A DNA stretch of 64,000 nucleotides from Saccharopolyspora erythraea NRRL 2338 (GTDB lineage Bacteria > Actinomycetota > Actinomycetes > Mycobacteriales > Pseudonocardiaceae), in the NCBI RefSeq assembly GCF_000062885.1, contig NC_009142.1:744001-808000 (forward strand), read 5' to 3'. The notes below the pieces were generated by a model. It saw only the letters and a program-made list of their open reading frames with translations. It did no database searches and was not told the origin of the DNA. Shown in pieces: positions 8,948 through 18,087 of this stretch. The position numbers were made by a program, and so were the translations under genes. How positions within the stretch are numbered: position 1 is the first letter of the stretch; every line of letters begins with the position of its first letter.

Positions 8948-9763
8948 ATGACGAATTCCACGATCTTGGTTCTCGGCGGTACCGGCAAGACCGGACGCAG
9001 GGTGGCGGCGAAGCTGGCCGCCCGTGGGGCCGACGTGCGCGTCGCGTCCCGTCGCGGTGCCGTCCGCTTCGACTGGGACGACCGCTCGACCTGGGCTCCG
9101 GCGCTGGAGGGGGCCGACGCCGCCTACGTCATCGCGCCGTCGGAGACGGACGACGGCGAGACGATCTCGGAGTTCATCGTCGCCGCGACCGCGGCGGGTG
9201 TCGGCAGGCTCGTGCTGCTGTCGGCGCGCGAGGTCGAGACGTCGATGGTGCCCGGGCTGAAGGCCGCGGAGGCCGCTGTGCGGCGCTCGGACGCGCGGTG
9301 GACCATCCTGCGGCCGTCGTGGTTCGCCCAGAACTTCAGCGAGGACATGTTCCTGCCGCTCATCGACGCCGGGCTCGTCGCGCTGCCGACGGGCGACGGC
9401 AAGGAGCCGTTCATCGACGCCGAGGACATCGCCGACGTCGCCGTGGCGGCGTTGACCGAGGACGGGCACGACCGGCAGGTGTACGAGCTGTCGGGGCCGG
9501 ACCTGCTGTCGTTCCCGGAGGCGGTCGAGATGATCGCCGCGGCTTCCGGGCGCGAGGTCGCGTTCAAGGCGGTCACGGCGGGGGAGTTCATGGAGTCGTT
9601 GCTGGGCAACGGGCTTCCTGAAAACGTCGCGCGGCTGCTCACCGACCTGCTCGACGCGATCCGGCGAGGGGAGAACGCGCACCTGTCCGACGGTGTGCAG
9701 CGGGCGCTGGGACGGCCGCCGCGGCCCTTCGCCGACTACGTCCGGGAGGTGTGGGGCGCGTAG
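8948..9763 (+). CDS. NAD(P)-binding NmrA-like oxidoreductase
   Basis: 271 residues from the ATG at 8948 (an in-frame TTG lies two codons earlier). The N-terminus TILVLGGTGKTGRRVAAKL is a Rossmann dinucleotide motif GGTGKTG. LVLLSAREVE, TILRPSWFAQNFSE and PFIDAEDIADVAVAAL follow in the order seen in NmrA/QOR2-type atypical SDR proteins. These either sense NADP(H) or reduce quinones or small carbonyl compounds. The catalytic Tyr-x3-Lys of classical SDRs is not evident. It is divergent from the AraC regulator and is likely its target. Confidence 0.8.
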   Translation: MTNSTILVLGGTGKTGRRVAAKLAARGADVRVASRRGAVRFDWDDRSTWAPALEGADAAYVIAPSETDDGETISEFIVAATAAGVGRLVLLSAREVETSMVPGLKAAEAAVRRSDARWTILRPSWFAQNFSEDMFLPLIDAGLVALPTGDGKEPFIDAEDIADVAVAALTEDGHDRQVYELSGPDLLSFPEAVEMIAAASGREVAFKAVTAGEFMESLLGNGLPENVARLLTDLLDAIRRGENAHLSDGVQRALGRPPRPFADYVREVWGA

Positions 9764-10333
9764 CGGCAGGGGTAGAGGGAGGCCGCGGCAAGGGGGCGGA
9801 TTTCGGGCTTGGATGGGGCCGGAGGGCGGTCGGGCTTGGTGGGTGGGTGCGGGAAGGGCTCCGGAGGAGGGCGGAGGATGCTGCCGGGCCCCGTCCGGGC
9901 AGGGAGGACGCCGCCTGGCGCCCTCGGGGAGGGGGCGGGCGGGCCGAAGTTCTGTGCGAGTGCCCTGGCAGGGCGGGAATGCGACACGGGGGTTGGCGGC
10001 AAAACCCGGCTCGGCTGGGCGGCCCTGGCGGCGACCAAGGCTGGTGGGCAGCAACCGGGGTGAGGTGGCCTGGCGGCGACCAAGGCTGGTGGGCAGGAAC
10101 TCGGCCCCGGGAGCCCGGTTGCGATTCCGCAGTGCAGGCGCAAGAAGTGGCTCGGGCGCTCGGCGGGGTCCCGCAGCGCGTACGGCCAGGAATCCGCGGC
10201 CTGGCGGAGATCCCGCGATCCAGGCGGGTAGGAATCCGGACGGGGAGCCTGGCGGTGACTCTGCATGGGAACGGCCCAGCTACCCGGCCCTGACGGCGCT
10301 GAACGCCAATGGAAGCGCCGAACGTGTCCGCGA
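9764..10333. repeat. Intergenic region with a 28-base direct repeat
   Basis: There is no supportable gene; the open frames here are Gly/Arg/Pro-rich by composition. Two identical 28-base copies starting CCTGGCGGCGACC lie at 10024-10051 and 10069-10096, 45 bases apart start to start, and a related GGTGGGCAG word recurs. The region resembles the repeat-rich stretch near 7600. It ends at the left inverted repeat of the IS3-family element. Confidence 0.55.
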
Positions 10334-10392
10334 ACGTGAGAAGGGCGCCCCCGTTGAACTGGTCCCCGGGAGTTGGACCGACTAATTGAAGG

Positions 10393-11199
10393 CTAGTTGG
10401 TGGGGGTCTGGGCTCGGTATTCGGCCGGGCTCAGACCCTTCATCGTGGTGGAGATGCGGGTGGTGTTGTACCAGTCGAGGTAGTCGTCGAGGGCGGTGGT
10501 GAGGTCCTTGGCGGTGTCGAACTGGTTGTGGTGGAAGAGTTCTTCTTTGAGGTGGCCGAAGAAGTTCTCGGCCAGGGCGTTGTCCAGGCAGGTGGCTTTT
10601 CGGGACATCGACTGTGTCAGGCCGGCGTTGGTGAGGAGTCTGCGCCAGGAGGCGTGCTGGTACTGAAATCCCTGGTCGGAGTGCACCAGCGGGGTTTGCC
10701 CTGGTTCGAGTGTGGCGATGGCCTTGCGTAGCGAGGAGTTCGTCAGCTCCGTGTTGGGTGAGGTGCTCCAGGAGTAGGCCACGACGGACCGGTCGAACAG
10801 GTCGATCACTGGGGACAGGTAGATCTTGCCGGTGCCGACGCGGAACTCGGTGACGTCGGTGACCCACTTGGTGTTCGGCGCGGTCGCGGCGAACTCGCGG
10901 TTGAGCACGTTGGCGGCGATCGTGCCGACCTCCCCTTTCCAGGACACATACGGTCGGCGGCGCCGGACCTTGCAGACCAGGCCCAGGGCCCGCATCAGTT
11001 TCAGCACGGTCTTTTTGGCGACCCGCCAGCCCCGGCGGACAAGGATCGTGTGAACCCGCCGATGCCCGTACCGACGGTGGGCCTGCTCGAAGACCTCCGT
11101 CACCGCTTCTTTGAGGTCTGCCTGCGGATCTTCGGCGTCCATCCGGGCCTGGTGGTAGAAGAATGTCGAGCGGGCTACGCCCGCGACCGCCAGCAGCAC
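10393..11199 (-). CDS. IS3-family transposase OrfB (DDE integrase domain)
   Basis: The protein has the HTH_21 segment RRYGHRRVHTILVRRGW near residues 42-58 and then an rve integrase core. The core has the first Asp in WVTDVTEF, the second in PLVHSDQGFQY and the Glu in LAENFFGHLKEELF, an intact DDE triad. It ends with the IS3 signature RISTTMKGLSPAEYRAQTP. The reading frame is open upstream to a run of six A at 11282-11277, where a -1 slip from orfA would give the usual OrfAB fusion; the bridging peptide reads IAGLESAGAKVKTQVIATLK. The track start used here is a GTG at 11199, but most of the active protein is expected to come from frameshifting. Confidence 0.9.
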   Translation of the reverse strand: MLLAVAGVARSTFFYHQARMDAEDPQADLKEAVTEVFEQAHRRYGHRRVHTILVRRGWRVAKKTVLKLMRALGLVCKVRRRRPYVSWKGEVGTIAANVLNREFAATAPNTKWVTDVTEFRVGTGKIYLSPVIDLFDRSVVAYSWSTSPNTELTNSSLRKAIATLEPGQTPLVHSDQGFQYQHASWRRLLTNAGLTQSMSRKATCLDNALAENFFGHLKEELFHHNQFDTAKDLTTALDDYLDWYNTTRISTTMKGLSPAEYRAQTPTN

Positions 11200-11243
11200 A
11201 GCCAGCGGGTACTGCGCCTTGAGAGTGGCGATGACCTGGGTCT

Positions 11244-11732
11244 TTACTTTCGCCCCTGCGCTCTCAAGGCCCGCAATTTTTTCAGGTAGGCGTTTTCGGC
11301 AGCCAGACGCTGGTTCTCCTGCCGCAGCCGTTGCACCTCGCTGAGCTCGCCCTCGGGTGGTTCCGGGGCGCCTGGCGGTCGGCCTCGCCGCTTGGGCCGC
11401 AGCGCGTCCTCACCCTCACGCCGGTACTTGCGCACCCAGGTCTCGACCAGCTTGGGCGAGGACAGGGCGTACTCGCGGGCCAGTTCCGCCGTGGTGGCCT
11501 CGCCGTCAAGGAACCGACGCACGACTTCGAGCTTGAACTCGAACGAGAACGACTGCTTCGGTTTCATGATCAGCGCTCCCGCGCCTCGCAGGACCCATCG
11601 GTGCCGCAAGCGTCTCACCGCCGTGCGCGACACACCCAACCGGGCCGCGACGACCTTCGCCCCGTAACCAGCCTCGAACAAAGCCACGGCAGCCTCACGC
11701 TGCCGCTCCGACAACGAACTACCTGGATACAC
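11244..11732 (-). CDS. IS3-family transposase OrfA (helix-turn-helix and leucine zipper)
   Basis: 162 residues with two helix-turn-helix units: residues 8-46 (REAAVALFEAGYGAKVVAAR) and residues 62-100 (FKLEVVRRFLDGEATTAELA). A heptad-type coiled coil follows near residues 130-155 (EVQRLRQENQRLAAENAYLK), typical of IS3 OrfA, which binds the inverted repeats and dimerises. The slippery AAAAAA run lies at the KK codons close to the C-terminus, and the OrfB frame is exactly -1. The first HTH makes this OrfA longer than the usual ~100 residues, as in IS3 members with duplicated N-terminal HTH regions. Confidence 0.88.
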   Translation of the reverse strand: MYPGSSLSERQREAAVALFEAGYGAKVVAARLGVSRTAVRRLRHRWVLRGAGALIMKPKQSFSFEFKLEVVRRFLDGEATTAELAREYALSSPKLVETWVRKYRREGEDALRPKRRGRPPGAPEPPEGELSEVQRLRQENQRLAAENAYLKKLRALRAQGRK

Positions 11733-11828
11733 GAACCGCTCCCCAAGAGCTGGAACTGGATTTCCAGTCCAACCCTCGGGGAGCAGTTCACCATGCGGGG
11801 CGCCCTTCTCACGTCGGCTGTCGGGGAC

Positions 11829-13421
11829 TCAGCCCCGGACGCCTCCGATGCCGGTGAGCTGGCGGACCTCCATCTCGGCGAGCCGGTCCTCGTCGACCTT
11901 CTCGCGGCCGACGAAGGTGCCGATGATGCCGCAGATGAACGAGATCGGGATCGACACGATGCCCGGGTTCTTCAGCGGGAAGAACGCGAAGTCCACGCTC
12001 GGGAAGATCGAGTCCGACGCGCCGGAGACAACCGGCGAGAAGATCACCAGCAGCAGGCAGGAAATCAGACCGCTGTAGATGCCCCACAGCGTCCCGGTGG
12101 TGTTGAAACGCTTCCAGAACAGCGAGTAAAGAATCGTCGACAGGTTCGCCGACGCCGCGAACGCGAAGGCCAGACCGACCAGGAACGCGATGTTCTGGCC
12201 GTTCACCAGAATGCCGCCGAGGATCGATGCCGCGCCGATGACCAGCGCCGTGATCCGCGCGACCCGCACCACCGAGTCGGAGTCGGTCCTGCCCCGCCGC
12301 ATCGCGTTGGCGTAGATGTCGTGCGCGAACGAAGCCGACGCGGTCAGGGTCAGACCGGCCACGACCGCCAGGATCGTCGCGAACGCCACCGCCGAGACGA
12401 TGCCCAGCAGCACCGTGCCGCCGATGCGGTAGGCCAGCAGCGGCGCCGCGGAGTTCTCCGCGCCCGGCGCGTCGAGGATGGCGTCGGTGCCGACCAGCGC
12501 CGCCGCGCCGTAGCCGATGATCAGCGTGCACAGATAGAACGCCGTCATCGCCCAGATCGCCCACACCGAGGAGCGCCGGGCCTCGCGGGCGTTGGGCACG
12601 GTGTAGAAGCGCATCAGCACGTGCGGCAGACCGCCCACGCCGAGCACCAGGGCCAGCGACAGCGACACGAAGTCGATCTTGGTCAGCTCGCTCTTGCCGT
12701 ACTGCACACCCGGCGCGAAGATCGCGTCGCCCTTGGGGTTGTTCTGGGCGGCCTCCTGCAGCAGGTGCGTCATGCTGTAGCCGAACTTGCCCAGCAGGAA
12801 GATCGTGATCAGCGCCGCGCACAGCAGCAGCATGGTGGCCTTGATGATCTGCACCCAGGTGGTGCCCTTCATGCCGCCGACCAGCACGTAGAGCATCATC
12901 ACCAGGCCCACGACGGCGATGACCAGCGCCTGGCCGCCGGTGCTCTTGACGTCGAGCAGGAGCGCCACCAGACCACCGGCACCCGCCATCTGCGCGATCA
13001 GGTAGACGAACGTGATCGCCAGCGTCGAGGCCGCGGCGGCGGCCCGCACCGGGCGCGCCCGCATCCGGAAGGCGATCACGTCGCCCATGGTGAAGCGGCC
13101 GGTGTTGCGGGTCCGCTCGGCGAGCAGCAGCAGGTTGATCAGCCACGCGACGAGGAAGCCGATGGAGTACAGGAAGCCGTCGTAGCCGTGCACCGCGATG
13201 GCCCCGGCGATGCCGAGGAACGATGCGGCAGACAGGAAGTCGCCGGAGAGCGCGATGCCGTTCTGCGCTCCGCTGAACGACCCGCCGGCGGCGAAGTAGT
13301 CGCTCGAGGTGCTCTGGCTGCTCGCGCGGTAGACGACGAAGAGCGTGATGAGCACGAAGACGGCGAAGATGCTGGTGTTGAAGATGGCACCTTCGGAGGG
13401 GATGAGTTCAGGGGGGTTCAT
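11829..13421 (-). CDS. actP: Cation/acetate symporter ActP
   Basis: A 530-residue sodium:solute symporter with about 13 transmembrane helices. SSDYFAAGGSFSGAQNGIALSGDFLSAASFLG near residues 39-70 is characteristic of ActP. NTGRFTMGDVIAFRMR, GGMKGTTWVQIIKA and the FAFAASANLSTILYSLFWKRFN region complete the family pattern. It takes up acetate and other short monocarboxylates with a cation at the plasma membrane. Its start overlaps the stop of the upstream DUF485 gene (ATGA), so the pair is translationally coupled. The 3' end is followed after 14 bases by the IS3 element, which may affect termination of the transcript. Confidence 0.93.
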   Translation of the reverse strand: MNPPELIPSEGAIFNTSIFAVFVLITLFVVYRASSQSTSSDYFAAGGSFSGAQNGIALSGDFLSAASFLGIAGAIAVHGYDGFLYSIGFLVAWLINLLLLAERTRNTGRFTMGDVIAFRMRARPVRAAAAASTLAITFVYLIAQMAGAGGLVALLLDVKSTGGQALVIAVVGLVMMLYVLVGGMKGTTWVQIIKATMLLLCAALITIFLLGKFGYSMTHLLQEAAQNNPKGDAIFAPGVQYGKSELTKIDFVSLSLALVLGVGGLPHVLMRFYTVPNAREARRSSVWAIWAMTAFYLCTLIIGYGAAALVGTDAILDAPGAENSAAPLLAYRIGGTVLLGIVSAVAFATILAVVAGLTLTASASFAHDIYANAMRRGRTDSDSVVRVARITALVIGAASILGGILVNGQNIAFLVGLAFAFAASANLSTILYSLFWKRFNTTGTLWGIYSGLISCLLLVIFSPVVSGASDSIFPSVDFAFFPLKNPGIVSIPISFICGIIGTFVGREKVDEDRLAEMEVRQLTGIGGVRG

Positions 13422-13837
13422 CGCTGGTCACCGATCGCCTCGCGGCGGATCTCCTCGACCTCGGGGTCCATGTGCTTGCGGGCGAAGCGGACGTACGCGC
13501 CCGTGATGATCAGGGTGGTCGCGAACTGGCCGATGCCCATGACGAGTCCGACGTTGACCTCGCCCCACAGCTTGGTCGCCATGAAGTCCGGCAGGTAGGC
13601 GGCCAGGACCACATACCCGAGGTACCAGACGATGAAAAACGCGGTCATCGGGAAAACGAACCATTTCACGCGGCTGCGCAGATGCCTGAATTCCGCGCTG
13701 TCGTGGATCGCGGCGAAATCGGGGCCCTGGTGGGTGGGGCGCACGGAGCTCTTGTCGATTCCGCCGAACGCCGTGCGCCCTTTTCCTGCCTGGTCACGGG
13801 GCTGCCCGCGCAGCGCGGATTGCGTTGCGTTGGTCAT
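13418..13837 (-). CDS. DUF485 membrane protein (YjcH-like partner of ActP)
   Basis: 139 residues: a polar N-terminus of about 55 residues, then two transmembrane helices (WFVFPMTAFFIVWYLGYVV and VGLVMGIGQFATTLIITGAY) and a charged tail. The DUF485 signature F..LRSRVKWFVFPMT...YLGYV is clear. In many bacteria the gene precedes actP and is coexpressed with it. Its biochemical function is unknown, probably accessory to the symporter. Confidence 0.9.
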   Translation of the reverse strand: MTNATQSALRGQPRDQAGKGRTAFGGIDKSSVRPTHQGPDFAAIHDSAEFRHLRSRVKWFVFPMTAFFIVWYLGYVVLAAYLPDFMATKLWGEVNVGLVMGIGQFATTLIITGAYVRFARKHMDPEVEEIRREAIGDQR

Positions 13838-14558
13838 GCGTCCTTCCTACAGGTGCGCTCTACCGCGAAGGGCGGCTGGGGGGTGGAGGCCTGTGCGGCG
13901 GGGAAATCTAACCACTTCCGGCGCCGGACCGACAGTGTGGTGATCGCCACTGACTAGGAGTTTCGCCCGCGAGGCGGTTGACGAAACCGTGACCTCCGGG
14001 GCGGTCGCGGCGGGGCGGATGACCTCGGTGTTCACCAGTTTTCCCAGTTCAGGGCGACTGTGAACGGATGTGGTACACCTGAAATCCGGGGGTACGGTGC
14101 CGTTGCAGACCTGTAAGAAAAGCCCCGTTGTTGGGCTGAACGAGTGAAAGCGCCTTAGCGGTCAAGCGCTGGTGGGTACCGGTGTGGGCGGTTGGAACGT
14201 TTCGCGCGGCCTAATGGTGAAAACGCCCCCGGTGCTTTCGTTCGATCAGGGGCTTATAGTGCATGGGCACTGAAAGCCAGTCACCCCGGCGTGAGGCTCC
14301 TCGGTTCGGCACCGTGACCGGAAACCGCTGTGCGCGGCGGTCCGGTAACTCAGAGTGCTGATTGAAACTTGCACCGGTACGGTGCGGTACCGCAAGGGCT
14401 TGAGGTCGGATCGGTCTGGTTTTCGCGCCCCAGACAGCCCAAGACGACGATTGCGGGATCGCACGCATGCGCCGTTCTCCAACGCTTTGTCCGCACCCGC
14501 GGCTTCACAACCTGCCTGAGCAGCACAGGAACCGCCGTTCGTCGATGGGAGGACGGTC
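13838..14558. other. Intergenic region between the divergent actP and conservon operons
   Basis: About 720 bases with no convincing gene on either strand. Promoters for both divergent operons must lie here, but no clear -35/-10 pair stands out. A small hairpin, AGCCC-N7-GGGCT, sits near 14120-14137. The region is less GC-biased than its coding neighbours. Confidence 0.5.
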
Positions 14559-17500
14559 GTGATGGCGACCGGTGACACCGGCAGAGGAGCCGCGGTCATC
14601 AGGTGGCGCAACTGGTCGCTGACGACCAAGCTCGCCGCCGTCGTGCTCGTGCCGGTGATCTTCGCGATCACCCTCGGTGTCGGCCAGATCCGCTGGCAGG
14701 TCGATAGGGCCGACGAGTACGACCGCGTGGCCAAGGTGCTCGACGCGGTGGACCAGATCGAGCCGCTGGTGGTCAGCGTCCAGGAGGAGCGCACCAGGTC
14801 GGTGGACTTCCTCACCGGCTCGATCGACGCGGGCAAGGTCGACGAGCAGGCCGTCGTGGTCGACGCCGCGGTGCGGGGCACCCGCCAGGTGATGGCCTCC
14901 CCCGAGGACTACAGCGACGTGGTCCGGGAGCGCTTCGGCGAGCTCAACACCGAGCTGGGCAAGCTCGACGAGACCCGCGCGCTGGTCCGGGACCGGCGGG
15001 CCCCTGCGCCCGCGGTGATCGAGCGCTACAGCAAGCTGGTGAACTCGATCCTGTCCCTGAACCGCGCGCTGACCAGCACCGTCGCCGACCGCAACCTCTC
15101 CAGCACCGCCTCCGCCATGCAGGACATGGTGTCCATCATGGAGGAAGTGCGGCTCCAGCAGGCGTGGGTGCTGACCGGCCTGGCCGAGGGCAGCATCAGC
15201 CCCCAGGCGCTGGACCAGCTGCTCGGATCGCGGGCCCGGCTGATCGGCAAGATCAGCGAGGCCCGGGCCACGGTGGCCGCGCACTGGCAGCGCCGCCTCG
15301 ACCAGACGATGACCGGCACGGCGATCCTCGAGCGCAACAAGCTGGCCACCGCGATCGTGCTTGAGACCACCGACGGCAAGTTCTCCGGTGGCTACTCGGT
15401 CCCGCGCGACCAGTGGAACCAGCGATCCGACGAGGTCATCCAGCTCATCGACGAAGGCCACGACGACCTCGGCGCCGAGGTGCGGCGGATCGCCTTCGAC
15501 CTGGAGGACGACGCGAGCAGCGCGGCGGGATGGGACTCGGTCCTGCTGCTGTCGGCGCTGATCCTGGCCGCGGCGATCATCATCACCATCGCCCGCCAGC
15601 TGCTCGGCTCGCTGCGCGACCTGCGGCGCGGTGCGCTCAAGTCGGCCAACAAGGGCCTGCCGGAGGCCGTGACCAGCATCCGCGCGGGGCGCAAGGTCGA
15701 CTCCGAGCTCGAGCCCGTCGGCGTGGACACCGACGAGGAGGTCGGGCAGGTGGCCCGGGCCTTCGACGAGGTCAACCGGCAGGCGCTGCGCCTGGCGGTC
15801 GAGCAGGCCTCGCTGCGGCGCGGCTACAGCGAGGCGTTCGTCTCGGTCTCCCGGCGGAGCCAGGCGCTGCTGGAACGCCAGCTCCGGCTGTTCGAGGAGC
15901 TGGAGAAGGACGAGGAGGACCCCGACCAGCTCTCCCGCCTGTTCCAGCTGGACCACCTCGCCACCCGGATGCGCCGGAACAACGAGAACCTGATGGTGCT
16001 CTCTGGCAGCGACCTGGCACGGCGCTTCTACCAGCCGACCGAGCTGGCCGACGTGCTGCGCGCGGCGGTGTCGGAGATCGAGCAGTACCCGCGTGTCATC
16101 GTGCAGCCGCCGCCGGCGGTCAAGCTGGTCGGCCACGCCGCCAGCGACATGGTGCGGCTGGTCGCCGAGCTGCTGGACAACGCGGCGAACTTCTCCTCGC
16201 CGGACACCTCGGTGACGGTGTCGAGCTACCAGTCCGGTGACGGTTCGGTCGTGCTCGACGTGCTCGACGAGGGCATCGGCATGGGCCACGCGGAGCTGGC
16301 CTCGGCCAACGAGCGGCTGGCCCGGGTCGACGAGGACGACCTGGCGACCTCGCGGCGGATGGGCCTGTTCGTGGCGGGCCGCCTGGCCGTCCGCCACGAC
16401 ATCGGCGTCGAGCTGCACGGCGGCCCCGACGTCGAGGGTGTGCGCGCCACGGTGACGATTCCGGCCGAGCACGTGGTGGCGGGAGACGCGGGCCGCACGG
16501 CTCCGCCGCCTCCCGGACAGGGCGTGCACCGCAACGGCTCGACCCAGCACGACCTGCCGAACGCGACGTCGATCCCCGCGCAGCCGGCGGGCGACGACCA
16601 GGGCTTCCCGGCGGCCGACTTCGACCCGAGCCCGTCGCTGCCGCGGCGCGGCGTCTCCGAGCCGACCGCGCGCGCCGAGTTCGAGTCGAGCGCGCCGCTG
16701 CCCCGCCGGGATCCGTCGGGCGGGCTGAACGCCCTGGACTCCGGTTCGCCGCTGCCGAGGCGGGAGCCGCGCGAGCCCTCGCTCCAGCAGGACCACGGTG
16801 CCCCGGCAACGGAGGGCGACCTCTCGGGGCCGGCGCCGCTGTTCGAGCCGTCGCAACCCTCCGAGGCCGCCGAGGAGCAGTCGGAGTCCTACGGGGCCGC
16901 GCAGCAGATTCCGCCGGAGCAGCCCGCGGAGCAGACGGTGAACCTGTTCACCCCGGAGCCCGGCGGCACGTCGCTGGACATACCGCACCAGCCGCGCACG
17001 GTCGGGCAGGACTTCGCGCCCGCATGGCCCGCGGTGACCGAGGAGCCCCCGCGCGACCAGGTCGCCGACACCAGCGAGTCGCCGATCTTCGAAGAGGTCT
17101 CCACCCAGTGGTTCCAGCCCGCCACCGACGACGCGCAGGCGCACGCCACGTCCGGGACCGCGGAACACGAGTTCGCCTGGCCGGACTCGGGTCAGCGGGA
17201 CCGGTCCGAGGTGGAGGTCGACGAGCTGGGACTGCCGGTCGGACCGGGAGCCGCGGACGGCCTTGCCCGTTCGGACCAGCCGCGCTCGCCCGGCCGCTGG
17301 GAGGACGCGGGGCAGTCGCCCGCGCCGAGCGGCTGGAGCGAGGTGGGTGAGCACCGCTCGCCCAGCGGCTGGGACGATGCGGACCTGGCGCGTTCGTCCG
17401 GGGACGACGCCGACGGGGCCCGCTCGTCCGGCGGTTGGGGCGAGTCGCGCGACCCCGAAGACTGGAGCCGGTCGGACGAGTCCCGCTCCTCCGATGGCTG

Positions 17501-18005
17501 GGGGCTGGGCGCAGCCACCGGCCAGGTGGAGGCGGGTGAGCCCGCGGAGGTCGGCATGAGCCAGGAACCAGCACCACTGACCACGTCGGGCCTGCCCCGC
17601 CGCACACCGCGCGGCGCGGCGCAGGCCGAGGGCGCGGGCAACTCCCGCAGCGCCAGCGACGTGAGCAGGGAGTTCTCCGAGAAGTACAACGGCGTCCACT
17701 TCGGCCAGTCCGAGCCGGCCGCGCCCGCCGAGGCAGGCAGCGCGGTCGAGGACGCCTGGAACTTCGCAGCCGACGACGCCCGGCGGGCGGCCGAGGCCGC
17801 GGTGAACCCGCAGCCCACGTCGTTCACCGAGGCAGGACTGCCGCGGCGCACCCCGAAGGCGCACCTCGCGCCCGGCAGCGTGAACACGCCTCCTGGCGAC
17901 GAAGGCGGGCGCTTCGAGCGCGACGCCGAGCACCTGCGCAGTCGCCTGGCCAGCTTCCAGAGCGGTTCCCAGCGTGGCAGGCACCGCGCACCCGACGAGG
18001 GATGA
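14559..18005 (+). CDS. Conservon sensor kinase-like protein (CvnA type)
   Basis: 1148 residues. A first transmembrane helix (LAAVVLVPVIFAITLGVGQI, residues 25-45) precedes a helical nitrate/nitrite-sensor (NIT) type extracellular domain. A second helix (VLLLSALILAAAIIITIA, ~residue 330) is followed by a HAMP-like linker and a HATPase_c domain with N-box ELLDNAANFSSP and G-box DEGIGMG (residues 540-580). No phosphoacceptor His in a standard HisKA domain is evident. The last ~500 residues are Pro/Ser/Asp/Trp-rich, with five LPRR motifs and repeated SGW/GGW units. The start is GTG 14559 or ATG 14562 after GGGAGGA. It heads a four-gene conservon that probably transduces a membrane signal to the encoded GTPase. 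Confidence 0.88.
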   Translation: MMATGDTGRGAAVIRWRNWSLTTKLAAVVLVPVIFAITLGVGQIRWQVDRADEYDRVAKVLDAVDQIEPLVVSVQEERTRSVDFLTGSIDAGKVDEQAVVVDAAVRGTRQVMASPEDYSDVVRERFGELNTELGKLDETRALVRDRRAPAPAVIERYSKLVNSILSLNRALTSTVADRNLSSTASAMQDMVSIMEEVRLQQAWVLTGLAEGSISPQALDQLLGSRARLIGKISEARATVAAHWQRRLDQTMTGTAILERNKLATAIVLETTDGKFSGGYSVPRDQWNQRSDEVIQLIDEGHDDLGAEVRRIAFDLEDDASSAAGWDSVLLLSALILAAAIIITIARQLLGSLRDLRRGALKSANKGLPEAVTSIRAGRKVDSELEPVGVDTDEEVGQVARAFDEVNRQALRLAVEQASLRRGYSEAFVSVSRRSQALLERQLRLFEELEKDEEDPDQLSRLFQLDHLATRMRRNNENLMVLSGSDLARRFYQPTELADVLRAAVSEIEQYPRVIVQPPPAVKLVGHAASDMVRLVAELLDNAANFSSPDTSVTVSSYQSGDGSVVLDVLDEGIGMGHAELASANERLARVDEDDLATSRRMGLFVAGRLAVRHDIGVELHGGPDVEGVRATVTIPAEHVVAGDAGRTAPPPPGQGVHRNGSTQHDLPNATSIPAQPAGDDQGFPAADFDPSPSLPRRGVSEPTARAEFESSAPLPRRDPSGGLNALDSGSPLPRREPREPSLQQDHGAPATEGDLSGPAPLFEPSQPSEAAEEQSESYGAAQQIPPEQPAEQTVNLFTPEPGGTSLDIPHQPRTVGQDFAPAWPAVTEEPPRDQVADTSESPIFEEVSTQWFQPATDDAQAHATSGTAEHEFAWPDSGQRDRSEVEVDELGLPVGPGAADGLARSDQPRSPGRWEDAGQSPAPSGWSEVGEHRSPSGWDDADLARSSGDDADGARSSGGWGESRDPEDWSRSDESRSSDGWGLGAATGQVEAGEPAEVGMSQEPAPLTTSGLPRRTPRGAAQAEGAGNSRSASDVSREFSEKYNGVHFGQSEPAAPAEAGSAVEDAWNFAADDARRAAEAAVNPQPTSFTEAGLPRRTPKAHLAPGSVNTPPGDEGGRFERDAEHLRSRLASFQSGSQRGRHRAPDEG

Positions 18006-18087
18006 AGGGGGTCAACACGAGAGTGCAGTCCACTACATCGATCCCTACCGCGCACCTTGATCACCTCGGCGAAAAACAGGAGGTTGC

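Larger units (their letters stand above)
10334..11814 (-). mobile_element. IS3-family insertion sequence, apparently complete
   Basis: The ends are imperfect inverted repeats of about 45 bases. The left end reads GTGAGAAGGGCGCCCC from 10336, and the right end is its complement finishing at 11812, with further matches (TGAACTG, TCCCCG, GTTGGAC) inside. Both ends abut ACGT; no other target duplication is visible. The element carries orfA and orfB in overlapping frames. The right end lies 14 bases past the stop codon of the acetate symporter gene, so no recognisable gene is broken. Confidence 0.85.

Noticed and set aside
11331-13598. A 755-codon plus-strand frame over the IS3 element and actP
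   Set aside because: It crosses the IS boundary and runs opposite to ActP; the product is Arg/Asp/His/Gln-rich without a fold.
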